Assembly: GCA_900208305.1 (NCBI GenBank)
Contig: OAPG01000020.1
Span: 372,001 to 436,000 of the forward strand
Direction of reading: 5' to 3'
DNA from: Melanopsichium pennsylvanicum
Taxonomy: Eukaryota; Basidiomycota; Ustilaginomycetes; Ustilaginales
DNA: 64,000 bases
Shown: in pieces, positions 43,290-53,350 of the stretch
How positions within the stretch are numbered: the first letter of the stretch is position 1
How the letters are laid out: each line of letters opens with the position of its first letter
Position numbers and translations under genes: made by a program
Notes under the pieces: model-generated
The model's database searches: none
What the model saw: the letters and a program-made list of their open reading frames with translations, nothing else
What the model was told of the DNA's origin: nothing

Positions 43290-44390
43290 TCAATTGGCCA
43301 ACAGAGTTTTCCAGAACTTTTTGACCTTGCCTGCCTTTGCTGCTTGGCCGGCGTCATCGACCTTCTTGCTCTCCTTGAGCATTTGGCTCCCTGCCCAATC
43401 TACAAATGGCAGATTCTTCTGCCTGTCCTCACCTTTGACGCACAAGAGCCGATAATCACGATCCTTTTCGTAATTGAACCAGCTTATGCCTATCATGTAC
43501 GGCAAGCGTCTCTTGGCCTCCTTTCCGGTAATCACTTGCAACCATTCGATTTTTGCATTCATGCCTCCTCCTTGGTTCTCATCAAAGTGCAAACCGGTCT
43601 CGCCCAATATAAATGGCCTTGTGGCGCAAGCGTACTTGTCGTGAACCTTTTTCATCTTGCGTACAAAGTCGGTTGGGTCAAGGTTGCCATACGAGGGGCA
43701 GTAGTAGTCGATTCCAACGTAGTCAATGTAGTCGAGAGTGGGTAGGTAGGTTTCATACTCAGCTACAGCACCGGAAGAGGTCGAGGCGATGTTTGGACAC
43801 CAAAACATTTTCACCTTTTGCTTGTAAGGTGATGGTAAAGAGTGCACGGCGATGGCTACCTGGTCGAAAGCAGTTCGAAAGTCATTTCCTGGATTGGACG
43901 CGTGAGTGCAAGGAGGGTAGAGTCCCGACTTGATGTAATAGTTCATTTCGTGTCCAAATCGCAACCTGATTTCGCTTATTGCAAAATGACCATCTTCAGT
44001 CTTGCTTCGGTCCAGTATAGCTTGCATCACTTTGACTACTTGGAGAGCCTTTGTGTTGTTGTCAGCTGTGTATCCGGTCCAAGATTGGAAAGGCATCACC
44101 GAAGCTTCGTAGATGAAGCCAACGTTGTGAGCGCATCGTGAGTATTCGCGCTTTATGTCGTCTACAAGAGGCATGAGCTGAAATCCGTTAAATTCTTCAC
44201 CTGGATACGTCTGAGCATACCAGCCGACAAGGTTGATTGTTGGTGCTGGCCGAGTATGCGAGTTGTTGTGCGACCAGGAGGAGGAGAGGGCGGAGTTGAG
44301 ATCAGACAGGTAAGACTTTGTACCTCCTGCATCTCCTTCATCCGGATAAAACCCAATGGTGATGCCATTCAGTGTGAGGGTCTTCATCAT
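43290..44390 (-). CDS. GH26-like glycoside hydrolase (beta-mannanase-like), apparently not secreted
   Basis: A 366-residue TIM-barrel protein resembling glycoside hydrolase family 26. RFGHEMNYY near 142-150 fits the acid/base glutamate segment of GH26 (HEMN), and RPFILGETGLHF near 260 supplies the nucleophile glutamate; DYIDYVGIDYYCPSYG and IGISWFNYEKDRDY fit barrel strands. Activity on beta-mannan is an inference; related families (GH39, GH113) share the fold. From ATG 44390 (MMKTLTLNG) there is no signal peptide, which is unusual for a mannanase. A 17-codon upstream frame with a hydrophobic core overlaps this start, so the true 5' end is open. The last 25 residues are Lys-rich. Confidence 0.72.
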   Translation of the reverse strand: MMKTLTLNGITIGFYPDEGDAGGTKSYLSDLNSALSSSWSHNNSHTRPAPTINLVGWYAQTYPGEEFNGFQLMPLVDDIKREYSRCAHNVGFIYEASVMPFQSWTGYTADNNTKALQVVKVMQAILDRSKTEDGHFAISEIRLRFGHEMNYYIKSGLYPPCTHASNPGNDFRTAFDQVAIAVHSLPSPYKQKVKMFWCPNIASTSSGAVAEYETYLPTLDYIDYVGIDYYCPSYGNLDPTDFVRKMKKVHDKYACATRPFILGETGLHFDENQGGGMNAKIEWLQVITGKEAKRRLPYMIGISWFNYEKDRDYRLLCVKGEDRQKNLPFVDWAGSQMLKESKKVDDAGQAAKAGKVKKFWKTLLAN

Positions 44391-44440
44391 TGGTGAAAAA
44401 CAAGCAGTATGATTGTGGTAGTAGGGGAGATAATATGCAT
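44387..44440 (-). other. upstream ORF overlapping the GH26-like start
   Basis: ATG at 44440 reads 17 codons (MHIISPTTTIILLVFHQ) and stops at TGA 44389-44387, overlapping the main ATG at 44390 by four bases (ATGA). A start-stop pair ATGTGA lies just upstream at 44446-44441. Either could reduce translation of the main frame. Confidence 0.4.
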
Positions 44441-44790
44441 TCACATTGTGTCTGATAGATTGTTTTCGGTATTCCGTTTGTAGGACAGTAAATTATTTAT
44501 TCATTATAGTATGCAACGCATTCAGGGTCCAACCGACAACAACTTTGAGTAAGAAGAGCAAAAGCCTCTCCACCTTACCCGATTGGTCTATATTGCCAAT
44601 CGGGACGGCACAAGATGAAAAATTTCCAACAACATTTTTAGTATAAGTTTAGTTCGAAGAAACTCTTTTTCTGGAAAAAGAAGAAAGAAAAAAAAAATCC
44701 TATGAGATCATTTCTTGTCTCGCTTCCTTCTCATCATCATCATCATTACCGCCAAACATCACCCTGTTGATTGAAGGATCGATTGCAAAC
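44391..44790. other. divergent intergenic region, GH26-like/RRS1
   Basis: Leaders of two divergent genes. A (TCA)n tract lies at about 44732-44746 before RRS1. No further gene. Confidence 0.5.
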
Positions 44791-45855
44791 ATGCCAGCCG
44801 CAATTGTCAGCAATAACACCACAAGCTTGGATGGTACCGCTCTTCACGCCGCCTCTACCTCCAAATACAAACCCACAACAGTCGATCAAGGTCCCACTCC
44901 ATACCAGTTCGATCTTGGGCTTCTCACCTCGATCAACCCCAACACTGTCTCGTCTACATCTTCGGATGCTCTTCTTTCGCGTGCTCGTGATGGTGTTCAA
45001 GCTTTGGTGAACCAGATGTTTACACTTCCTATTACTCGCGATGCCGAATATGGACCTCTCGCCGCGCTGCCACCATTCACCACCAAGCTACCTCGTGAAA
45101 AGAGTTTGCCCAAACCCAAACCAATGACCAAATGGGAGAAGTTTGCCAAACAGAAAGGTATTCAATCTCAAAAGAAGGATAAGATGATCTACGATGAAAA
45201 CATCCGAGAGTGGGTACCTCGATGGGGTTATAAAGGAGCCAATAAGGATGTGGAAGATCAATGGATTCATGAAATTAAACACAATCAAAATCCGGATATG
45301 GATCCAGCCAAAACTGCAAAGAAGGAAAGACTTGCCAAGCAGCTCAAGAATGAAAAGCAGAGATTGGGTAATATGGCTCGTGCTGCTGCATCTACGGCTA
45401 CTTCCACTTCAAGCAAAATCAACAGTAGCAGCCTTAGCAGTAAGCGTGGTGGAGTAGGAGGAGGTCTTGGAGATGCGAATGCAGCCAAGCTTGCCAGGAT
45501 GGCAGCAAGGGAGAAGCGTAAAGCAGAATTAGAGGCAGATGTTCTCCGAACCAGAGCTAGCACCGCTTCAATGGGTCGATTCGACAAGACGCTCAAGGGT
45601 GAACAGAAACAAAAGGGTATCAAACGAAAGTTCGATGCTAACGAGAAGGATGTTTCTGCCGAGAGAGAGGGTAATTTGGCATTGTTGAACAAATTGGGTA
45701 CAAGTGCCATGAGGAAAAAGGCAGCCAATACCGCAGGTCAAGGTGATGCGGATTTGGTCAATACCAGAAAGGCGGTTCAATTCGCTACGAATGGTCATGG
45801 TATCACTAGCATGCGCGATGGTGGAAAGCGTGGCGGAAAGCGCGGTAGGAAGTAA
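44791..45855 (+). CDS. RRS1: ribosome biogenesis protein Rrs1
   Basis: A 354-residue Rrs1. The conserved block begins with PYQFDLGLLTSINPN (about 37-51), continues with ARDGVQALVNQMFTLP and PLAALPPFTTKLPREK, then TKWEKFAKQKGIQSQKKDKMIYDE and WVPRWGYKG (about 140), the family core. The C-terminal half is basic coiled sequence ending GGKRGGKRGRK. Family knowledge: with Rpf2, Rrs1 brings 5S RNP (5S rRNA, uL18, uL5) into pre-60S particles. ATG 44791 gives MPAAIVS; upstream frame begins only with a TTG. Confidence 0.96.
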   Translation: MPAAIVSNNTTSLDGTALHAASTSKYKPTTVDQGPTPYQFDLGLLTSINPNTVSSTSSDALLSRARDGVQALVNQMFTLPITRDAEYGPLAALPPFTTKLPREKSLPKPKPMTKWEKFAKQKGIQSQKKDKMIYDENIREWVPRWGYKGANKDVEDQWIHEIKHNQNPDMDPAKTAKKERLAKQLKNEKQRLGNMARAAASTATSTSSKINSSSLSSKRGGVGGGLGDANAAKLARMAAREKRKAELEADVLRTRASTASMGRFDKTLKGEQKQKGIKRKFDANEKDVSAEREGNLALLNKLGTSAMRKKAANTAGQGDADLVNTRKAVQFATNGHGITSMRDGGKRGGKRGRK

Positions 45856-46179
45856 AGTTTACGCAAATGAATGGATGACGAGAAATGATGTACAGTTTTG
45901 GTTTTTAAGGTTTTGGTTCTTATTTTTGCAATTTCATTTTGGGTTGGACTGCATTTCAAGAGTGTTTGATCATTTTCCGCCAGGTTGTTTGTTGTTGATC
46001 ACGAGTAGTGAGACTCAAAAACAGTCTTTTGATGAAAGCGTCTCTTGTTCGTTGAGCTTCATGTCGCAAGTGCAAAACACACCTTGAAACCGATTTGGTC
46101 AATAATGTAGGGTTCCGTGCTTGATTCCAGCAGAGATGTGAGCTACTATACGAGATGGGTGAATCTTAAAAAAAAGTTT
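45856..46179. other. convergent intergenic region
   Basis: Spacer between RRS1 and the flavoprotein gene. No feature recognised beyond T-rich sequence near 45895-45935. Confidence 0.5.
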
Positions 46180-47928
46180 TCATTGCTTGGTTTTGATCTT
46201 TTCCCCATGTTCCCGGCTTACACTTTGCTTAAAGTAGCCTTTGATTCTCCCAACTCCCTCATACCATTCCCTCCTCCCACCTGCTAGTCCCATGACCAAC
46301 TCCAACACTGCCAGTAAGTGCATTAAAACCAGAAACACCACTCCGGTTGTCCAAGCTACCAACCTCACTTTGGCAAGTCGATCTACTCTCTCCACCAGCT
46401 TGCAAGCAGTTTGTTTTGTGTTTGGTACCTCCCTCTCTGCATGTTTGATATCAAATGGAAGAAAAACACCTTGGATGGCTTCGACAGCTCTTAATCCGGA
46501 CGAAAACCCGTCCTCGTGAAATCCATAGTGGGTCCATGCACCTGCAAAGTATGCGCCCCTCGTACCTTGAAGTGATTTGAGTTGTTGTTGGGCAAGAACG
46601 GAATCAGAAGTGTAGATGGGGTGCGTGTACGATTGACGTTGGAGTACAAGCTCGGGTTTTGGTGTATAGGGCGAAGACGGATCGGTTGTGGGATTGAGCG
46701 TTACAAGAATCGGACCAAATTTTTTCTCGTCAAGCGATTGGAGAAGATTCATCCAGTAGGTAAGAGAGACTCGATCCACATCCTCGGCAACCGATTTGGT
46801 AGTTGGCTTCACCTGCTTGCCATTCACATCACCATTCGATGCATTTCCATTCGAAACACTTGCGATGCAAGGCGAAACGGTTTCGGCGAGAAAGTTCCAT
46901 GCGGACCACGCAGTTCTTCTCTTTGGCATCAATCGCACATCCGCATGCAAAACAGCCGTATTCTCACTAAATTCAAACTTGTTCAAAACTCCCATAATCT
47001 CTCCACCCACACTCACTCCTTCGGCTTGGCCATGTTGGAGCATCTTGAACGTGGCGTCTGCATGTGCGGCAAAGATGACTTTATCCCATCCAGAATGTTT
47101 GATACCATCGGCGGTTTTCAACGTCCACTTGTTGTTACGTGCATCGATCCAAGCTGCTACCACTTGACCCGATTCTTTACCCTGGTGAATACGTTGGTGC
47201 GACAGACGAGAGAGGATTCGCTCAACGTACGAATGCGAGCCATTCTTGATCGTCAACCACTGGGGTCGATCCAAGATCTGCAAAAGATGATGATTGTGCA
47301 TGAACCTCAGAAGCGTCAAAGCGGGAAAGGAGGATAAGGCGGTTTCGGGAGCGGTTGACCAAATACTGGCCGTCATAGGAATGAGGTAATTTTTACGAAA
47401 ACTTTTCGAGTAACCTCTTTCATCCAACCACTGTCCGATACTGATTTCAGCACCGACTACCGGATGATTCTTGCATTGACGTAGGTAATCGACACTCTGT
47501 TGATTGAATCGAACGATATCCCAAACCATCCTCCAATGACCAGGGTTTAAAACGTTGCTAGTCTGACAAAACAAAGCTGCGAGACTTCCACCCGCCCATT
47601 CAAATCCACCATAACCACCAAACGATTTGATAAATCGCGTCACACTGAACGACATGTCAGAATTGAGGATCTCTACGCCGGTCAATTGGAGGAAACGCAG
47701 GAAATTGGGATAAGTGACGCGGTTAAACACGATGAAGCCTGTATCCACCGATGTTTTGAGCGCAGAGATGGGGGAGGGTGCGGTAGGTGGGGTGAATGTG
47801 ACAGTATTGGTATGACCACCGATCCAAGGTAGAGGTTCGAAAAGGTGAACTTCATGAGACGAGTACTCGTTGAGTGCCCATGTGGCGGACAGGCCCGACA
47901 CGCCTGCGCCGACAACGGCGATCTTCAT
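46180..47928 (-). CDS. flavin amine-oxidase-like oxidoreductase with C-terminal membrane segment
   Basis: A 582-residue FAD-dependent protein. The N-terminus MKIAVVGAGVSGLSATWAL is a Rossmann dinucleotide-binding motif and is followed by the FAD family motif EPLPWIGGHTNT. The C-terminal AYFAGAWTHYGFHEDG is the second FAD-contact block, typical of amine oxidase/desaturase-like flavoproteins. Residues about 523-550 form a hydrophobic helix (VVFLVLMHLLAVLELVMGL) followed by a basic tail, so membrane attachment is likely. In bacteria and many fungi similar proteins sit beside cyclopropane-fatty-acyl synthase-like genes; no such neighbour is here. Substrate unknown. ATG 47928. Confidence 0.85.
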   Translation of the reverse strand: MKIAVVGAGVSGLSATWALNEYSSHEVHLFEPLPWIGGHTNTVTFTPPTAPSPISALKTSVDTGFIVFNRVTYPNFLRFLQLTGVEILNSDMSFSVTRFIKSFGGYGGFEWAGGSLAALFCQTSNVLNPGHWRMVWDIVRFNQQSVDYLRQCKNHPVVGAEISIGQWLDERGYSKSFRKNYLIPMTASIWSTAPETALSSFPALTLLRFMHNHHLLQILDRPQWLTIKNGSHSYVERILSRLSHQRIHQGKESGQVVAAWIDARNNKWTLKTADGIKHSGWDKVIFAAHADATFKMLQHGQAEGVSVGGEIMGVLNKFEFSENTAVLHADVRLMPKRRTAWSAWNFLAETVSPCIASVSNGNASNGDVNGKQVKPTTKSVAEDVDRVSLTYWMNLLQSLDEKKFGPILVTLNPTTDPSSPYTPKPELVLQRQSYTHPIYTSDSVLAQQQLKSLQGTRGAYFAGAWTHYGFHEDGFSSGLRAVEAIQGVFLPFDIKHAEREVPNTKQTACKLVERVDRLAKVRLVAWTTGVVFLVLMHLLAVLELVMGLAGGRREWYEGVGRIKGYFKQSVSREHGEKIKTKQ

Positions 47929-48695
47929 GCTGAGTTTTGATAGTAGCTTTTGCCTAAAAAGTTACGAGGAAGAGCTGACACAGGTAAGGGGCAAAACAAG
48001 TGTAGATGCTTCGAATTTCGAGGATGGGTGAAGAGAAAGAAAGGCGTGAGTTAGGGACGAAGGATGAATCAATGGAAGCAAGATCGGAACACTACTGACT
48101 AACAGAGGATGAGTCCAGTCCAGTCCAGTCCAGTCAAGGTGCGAGCGAGTGTTTCTTGACCATCGACATGTGGTTTGAAAGCTGCAGTAAGGCGCCAAGT
48201 TGTTCGCATCGGGATTTGCATCTTGCTGTTTATCGCCCGCCCCAATCGTGAATCACAATTTGATCGATTGTTTGAGATTGACATTCACAATTCATGTGAT
48301 TCGTGATTGGCTGGGCAGTGTGAGTGTGAGTGTGAGTTCAAGCCAGTAGTTTTGTCAACAAAGGTCCAGAGATCCTACCAGAAAATAGCACCATACCACT
48401 GTGGTCTGCGTGACAACATATTTAAACAATTATAATAAAGAAAAGTCGATTTTCAACGTTGCGTGGCTTACCCAATTTCACATGATTGCCCCCGCACAAA
48501 TGCAATACCGCCTCCAATCATCACCGGTACAGTAATCTATAATTACACTACATCATTCTTCGTCTTGACAGTCTCGTATCACACATTTACATCACAAAGA
48601 CCTCAACATGATCAACAACAAGTTCGCTTGAGCGGTACTATGCATACATGCGTACATGAAAACACCAAAACGATTTGAAACAACTTTGAACGGTG
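47929..48695. other. intergenic region
   Basis: Leader of the flavoprotein gene and downstream of the next minus-strand gene. Contains an AGTCC repeat and a TACAGTA word at 48528. No gene seen. Confidence 0.5.
48112..48134. repeat. (AGTCC)n short tandem repeat
   Basis: About four and a half copies of AGTCC. Confidence 0.85.
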
Positions 48696-50636
48696 CTAAT
48701 CATGATGATCAGCAATAGCAGGATGTTCTTCACCCCTCCACAATTCCGGTACATCTGGACTCGGTTCCTCATCATCGACGTTGGCAAACAGGATTCCTCT
48801 GTACCTCCTACTCCAAGCCTTGGCTTGCTGAGCGCTTAATAGCCTTTCGTACCTATACTTTCTCTCTTCTTCTCTCGCCGCTTCACTGGCTTCACCTTCC
48901 TCGTCGTCTCCTTGTTGTTCGCGTCTTTGAATTTTAGCCGAAGTGGAGGAACCCGAAGACCAGATAGATGACCATCCAAGAAGCGCACCCAACAGGCGGA
49001 ACGGAATGGGTACAGGCATGACCATCGTGTTCATAAAGGCGCTGAGCGCTTCCATAGTGGTTGGCTCCATGAGCGTACCACGTGCAGAGGGGGAATTGCG
49101 AGAGAGCAGAGCTGCTTCGGTGAGACGGAACGACGAAGAGTCCGAACTTGACTCTTCTCCATGCACTGTTTTGGCGTTGCTGAAGAGTGGAGACGTGCTT
49201 GGATCGATACACGTAACGGATGCAAGTGCTGCTTCTTCGACCTCGGTATCGGAACAAGCAGCGCCCTGATAGCGTTCCTGCTCGCTGCGTCCGTCCAACA
49301 TCATTGAAGTAGCGTCGCACAAGGGTGCAGATGCAAGCGGTGCGTCTGATGATTCGAATGCAAAGCCTGGCCTTCGCGTCGACTGCTGGTGTGTGTCAGA
49401 TCGCGCTTCCTCGTCAAGAAATGCGTCGAGCACCTCGGATTCCAGGTCAAAGACCTTGCGCAGGATAGAGCCGATCACTCGTGTTGTCTTACTTGGGTGC
49501 CCTTGAATCATCCTGGTTGCCCGAGTCGAAGATCGCCGAGTTTCTGCGTCGTCCATAGGATGTCGACTAGCGTTGAGTACACGTAACTCATAGTCAATGC
49601 TGAGGAGCGACTGAGACGTGTTACTGCGCTTGCTTGATCGACCAGCTATGGAGCGGCGATGTCTCCTTTTGGGTCGGCGCACAAGGTGGTCAGATTGGTC
49701 GAGGTGTGAGAGACCGGCGCTGGCTGCCAGATTGCTGTTTGCCAAATCGACATTATGTGGCGTCGAAAGCTGCCCGAGCTTGATTGCAGATTGCGCGTCA
49801 TTGTCTTCTTGTTCAGAGCCAGAGGTGAACACGACGGGAAGATGGTTGGCGGTGTGTGCACTAGAGCGGTCTTGCTTTCGCCTCGAGTGAGCACTCGAGT
49901 GGAGCTGGGTAGACGCGCCGGGACTCTCTAGCACTCGTTCGAGTGCATTACTCCTAGCGAGGAGAGACCACGTCTTGCTGCCCAGAAGATGGCTGTGTGA
50001 CTGAGAATGGGCGCGGTCGTCTTCGTCATCAGACCCATTGCTGACGTGATGGCTGAGCTTCGACGGTCTCCTCTTAGAAGCAGTGCGAGCAGCGCCACGA
50101 CGAACAGAGCTGTGACTGGGATGGGACGAAGCTACAGCATCACTTTCAAAATCAAAGTCAGATCCAGAACCGAACCCAAGTTCTTCATCAGCGTCGAGCT
50201 GCGAGTCTGTGCCGCTGGAGACTGACTCGGGGGGAAAGACAGACTCTGAGCGGTGTGCGTCTGAGATATGATCGTGATCCTCTTCGTTGCTGTATTGGAG
50301 GGCAGCGTCTGTTGAGGCGGGGCTAAGGGGGCATGCAGGAAAGAATCGACCGGTACCATCGTGCAAGGGGGGCAGGGTGAGCGCCAAAGGATCTGTGTCG
50401 TCAGTGTCATCTGTGCAGGGTGTGGATGGTGTGAGATGAGATGTATGACAAGAGTGAGAAGGGATTTGGATGGTGGGTGAATTGGGTGATGCTTGGCGCG
50501 TGCGACCAGGGAAGACAATGGACCAATCTTGAGGTACTTCGCGCTCATGTTGACGGGTAGAGTAGGTGTTGGAGGGAGAATCGTGATATTGGTGCTCGCG
50601 ACGCTGCTGGCGCGGCTGGTGGTGGACAAAGGCCAT
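48696..50636 (-). CDS. unrecognised disordered protein with a C-terminal hydrophobic segment
   Basis: A 646-codon uninterrupted frame from ATG 50636. I do not recognise the family. It is rich in Ser, His, Arg and acidic residues through most of its length and looks intrinsically disordered. Near the C-terminus a hydrophobic stretch (about 539-567, including MVMPVPIPFRLLGALLGW) could be a membrane anchor or amphipathic helix, followed by a charged coil (EEGEASEAAREEERKYRYERLLSAQQ) and the end EHPAIADHHD. Basic clusters KRRPSKL and RRPKRRHRRS could act as nuclear signals. The long frame and a protein-like C-terminus support a real gene; no function should be assigned. Confidence 0.7.
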   Translation of the reverse strand: MAFVHHQPRQQRREHQYHDSPSNTYSTRQHEREVPQDWSIVFPGRTRQASPNSPTIQIPSHSCHTSHLTPSTPCTDDTDDTDPLALTLPPLHDGTGRFFPACPLSPASTDAALQYSNEEDHDHISDAHRSESVFPPESVSSGTDSQLDADEELGFGSGSDFDFESDAVASSHPSHSSVRRGAARTASKRRPSKLSHHVSNGSDDEDDRAHSQSHSHLLGSKTWSLLARSNALERVLESPGASTQLHSSAHSRRKQDRSSAHTANHLPVVFTSGSEQEDNDAQSAIKLGQLSTPHNVDLANSNLAASAGLSHLDQSDHLVRRPKRRHRRSIAGRSSKRSNTSQSLLSIDYELRVLNASRHPMDDAETRRSSTRATRMIQGHPSKTTRVIGSILRKVFDLESEVLDAFLDEEARSDTHQQSTRRPGFAFESSDAPLASAPLCDATSMMLDGRSEQERYQGAACSDTEVEEAALASVTCIDPSTSPLFSNAKTVHGEESSSDSSSFRLTEAALLSRNSPSARGTLMEPTTMEALSAFMNTMVMPVPIPFRLLGALLGWSSIWSSGSSTSAKIQRREQQGDDEEGEASEAAREEERKYRYERLLSAQQAKAWSRRYRGILFANVDDEEPSPDVPELWRGEEHPAIADHHD

Positions 50637-51302
50637 GATTCAAGTATCGCTGCTCAGATGGAATCCGGAGCGAGTTGAGTCAACGAAGGGGAGTTGCTGC
50701 ACTGTTGATTTGTTGCTAACCTGTTGGAAGAATCGATTTCGAATTGGAATGTAAAGCACCTGAGCTAAATTTGAGCGCCGAAATGGCTGAGGGTTGGCTT
50801 GGGAAGCTGTCGCAGAAGTAGCCAACAGGAGGCGCTGTACTGAATAAATTGTGGTGTCAAAACGATACGATGTGTGCAGTGCAATTCAGTGAGAGGTGTA
50901 GAATCGGCCGCTGTGCAATATGAAGAGATGAGAATGCGATGATTCGAGCAGTAAATGATGTTGCGAGATGAATGTGAGGATATGAAGAGGCGAGACCTTG
51001 CTCCGAGATGCTCGTTGGATTTCGTTAAGGAGAAAGTGGATATAGATGGTGGTAGCTCTCCAAAGATCTCTCGAGTTGGTCAGAGAGAGAAAGAGAGAGA
51101 GAAGTGTACTCTAAACACTTATCTCTGATAGTAACTTAGTGTAATTAACTGTACTCTATTGTACTCTACTGTACTGTCCTGTACAGTGGCGTGACTGATT
51201 GTGGTGGAGGCGCTACTATGAGCCTGTGCAGTGTCAATGTGTCAATGCACCTGAGATGCAGCTGCATTAACACTGCTCTGATGCTCATGGCTTTGCCTTC
51301 CC

Positions 51303-51362
51303 ACCCAAAAGAAAACAAAAATCAAAAAATCAAAAAAAAATAAAAAAAAAATAAAATAAAAT
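51303..51362. repeat. A-rich low-complexity tract
   Basis: Runs of A separated by single T or TC. Confidence 0.8.
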
Positions 51363-51839
51363 CGGAAAGGCCAGGGTCTGACTCAGTCCAGAGTATGTGC
51401 GTCGACTCGCTTCACTCTGCGCGCTAACCTGAATATTTGGATGGTCACATCACAATTTCCAGAACAGATGGCGAGCTTACCCTACCTGCATACGCACTCG
51501 TTTCGTTTGATTTTACTCCCACCTGCTCTCGCAATCGTGCTCAAATAAGACACTTGATACGGTCACGATGGCTGAAACGAGAGCTGCAGAGCATGGCTTT
51601 GTGGGTCTTGAGTCTTGTTCCCTCCTCTGACGCCGCAGCTCTCAATGTGAGCTCAATTACAGAGAGTGGTAGGTGCAAAGACGAAGGGATTCAAGCTGTG
51701 TACATATTGGTGGGTCATCCTGATCGATTTGAGCACAGATCTCTCTTTCTTGTAAACTGAATCGGCGGCTATCGTGAGGACAAGCTTATAGTGTGAATCA
51801 AGCAAGGCGATATGAAAGCGCGGTGTAAAATTAATAGAC

Positions 51840-51843
<4 letters not shown>

Positions 51844-51882
<39 letters not shown>
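51844..51882. repeat. (GA)n microsatellite
   Basis: About 19 perfect GA dinucleotides. Confidence 0.97.
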
Positions 51883-51885
<3 letters not shown>

Positions 51886-52434
51886 TGGCAAAAGTTTCCT
51901 TATCACACTCTCAGACCGGACAAAGCTCCTCTCTGACGCGCGGCGGTGAGGTATGCTACGATAAAGACTCCAAGGTACCCGCATCGTCTGACGCTGCCAG
52001 AAGCAAATCAAAAAGCAGGGTCCATTTAATGATGCATTTCTTTGCCTTAATCTAGCTGGCGTCATGAGATAGAGTAAATTTAGTATCATCAACGCTCACG
52101 CCTTGTTGCTGCCAAAGCCTCATTCATCAAATACAATCAGCCATTCCTCGCGCTCACATGATCAGCCCATTTGTACAGTAAAGCACTAGAATCGACCTTC
52201 AAGTCCAGCCTAGGTCCCGTTCGTATGAGTGTGGCTGACAATCCACGCATGGCTCGCTATATCATAAACCCCATCCACGCTACCTTGCCGCTGTTCGGAA
52301 AGAACAGGTTGAGTAGAAAAAAAGCTTGTTTGCACTCTGTTGCTACACCGCTTACCTTGCGCCTCAAGGCGGAACTTCTTTAGTGGTCTTAATGCCATCC
52401 AAAGCAGTGTCGATGTCGAGTGAAAAAAGAAAAA

Positions 52435-52546
52435 TGCCCCGTACTGGGCTCGAACCAGTGACCTTCTGTTGTGAATTCAATTACTCAGAATATTCTGAGG
52501 CGCTGTGTATTAGACAGATGCGATAATCCAACTACGCTAACGAGGC
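52435..52546 (-). tRNA. tRNA-Ile (anticodon AAU) with intron
   Basis: Read on the minus strand, a complete cloverleaf forms: acceptor GCCTCGT/ACGGGGC (one G-U pair), D arm GCGT...TCGC with AGTTGG loop, anticodon stem TCTGT/ACAGA, variable AGGTC, T arm ACTGG-TTCGAGC-CCAGT and discriminator A. The loop CTAATA places anticodon AAT at positions 34-36 with A37, which fits isoleucine. An intron of about 37 nt (about 52471-52507) lies after position 37, the canonical site, and contains the palindrome CTCAGAATATTCTGAG. Internal A and B boxes are intact. The isotype is inferred from the anticodon only. Confidence 0.8.
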
Positions 52547-53249
52547 GCTTACGTCAGACCTCGGACGCTTAATCATCATAATCACAGGTTGTGAGGACTT
52601 CGAAGCTTTTTTGTTTCGATTTGTTTTGTCTGCTATTTTATAGCGCCAAACGAGGGAAGGTGAACACACTGTCCAACAGCCATACATTGTTGCGCACATT
52701 GATTAAAATACAGGCTCTGAATGGTTAAAATTGCTTGACACTGCGATGACCAGAATCGAGCTTCATCTACATTCGCACGAAATGAGGAACAAGACCCTTA
52801 GCTAACACAAGAAGGACTGGCTCTGGAAAAATGGCACAAAAAAAAAAAGACGACGCCCGCAGAATCCATCTCCGTCATGGGCCGTGATGACATGGCTGAA
52901 GCTCGTTTTCTGTACTCTGCGTATATGTCGCAAACGAGGGTGTTTGGATAGCCGATTCCCCGCGCCGAAACATACTAACAAACACATTCTCTTACTCTCT
53001 TTTTTTTTTTTTCCATTGGTCGTCGTGCCAGCTTTTGCATTTCCTGTCATAAGAATCAATTGTCCGTGGTTGTCCGCATCGACGCTACATAGAGGCTTTT
53101 AGGTGATGCCAAAACGTTGAATTTGGATTGGCTCTTGCTACCCCACTCCGTAAAAGAGAACTCGACGACAGAGTAACTTACAGCAGTAGCAATTTACAGT
53201 ACACATCCCCACACTTTCCCCCGCCTCCCTGTTGCCACTTGCCGAATAA

Positions 53250-53255
53250 TATATA
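53250..53255 (+). promoter_or_regulatory. TATA-like element upstream of the flavocytochrome b2 gene
   Basis: TATATA about 96 bp before the ATG at 53351, with a TACAGTA word a further 50 bp upstream. Confidence 0.35.
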
Positions 53256-53350
53256 CATCACAACCATTCCACCATCGCCTTGCACCATTCCTTCTACGAA
53301 ATCAATCCTTCCTCATATACATCATCCTGCCATAGTGATTTGTCGCCACA

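Larger units (their letters stand above)
50637..53350. other. 2.7 kb gene-poor region with one tRNA
   Basis: Apart from the tRNA, GA tract and A-rich tract listed separately, I see CTGTA-rich sequence at about 51140-51185, and TACAGTA words at 52174 and 53195. Open frames of about 60-107 codons have no recognisable features. Confidence 0.5.

Noticed and set aside
51844..51882. GA run considered as part of a repeat array or CRISPR
   Set aside because: It is a simple dinucleotide microsatellite without spacers.
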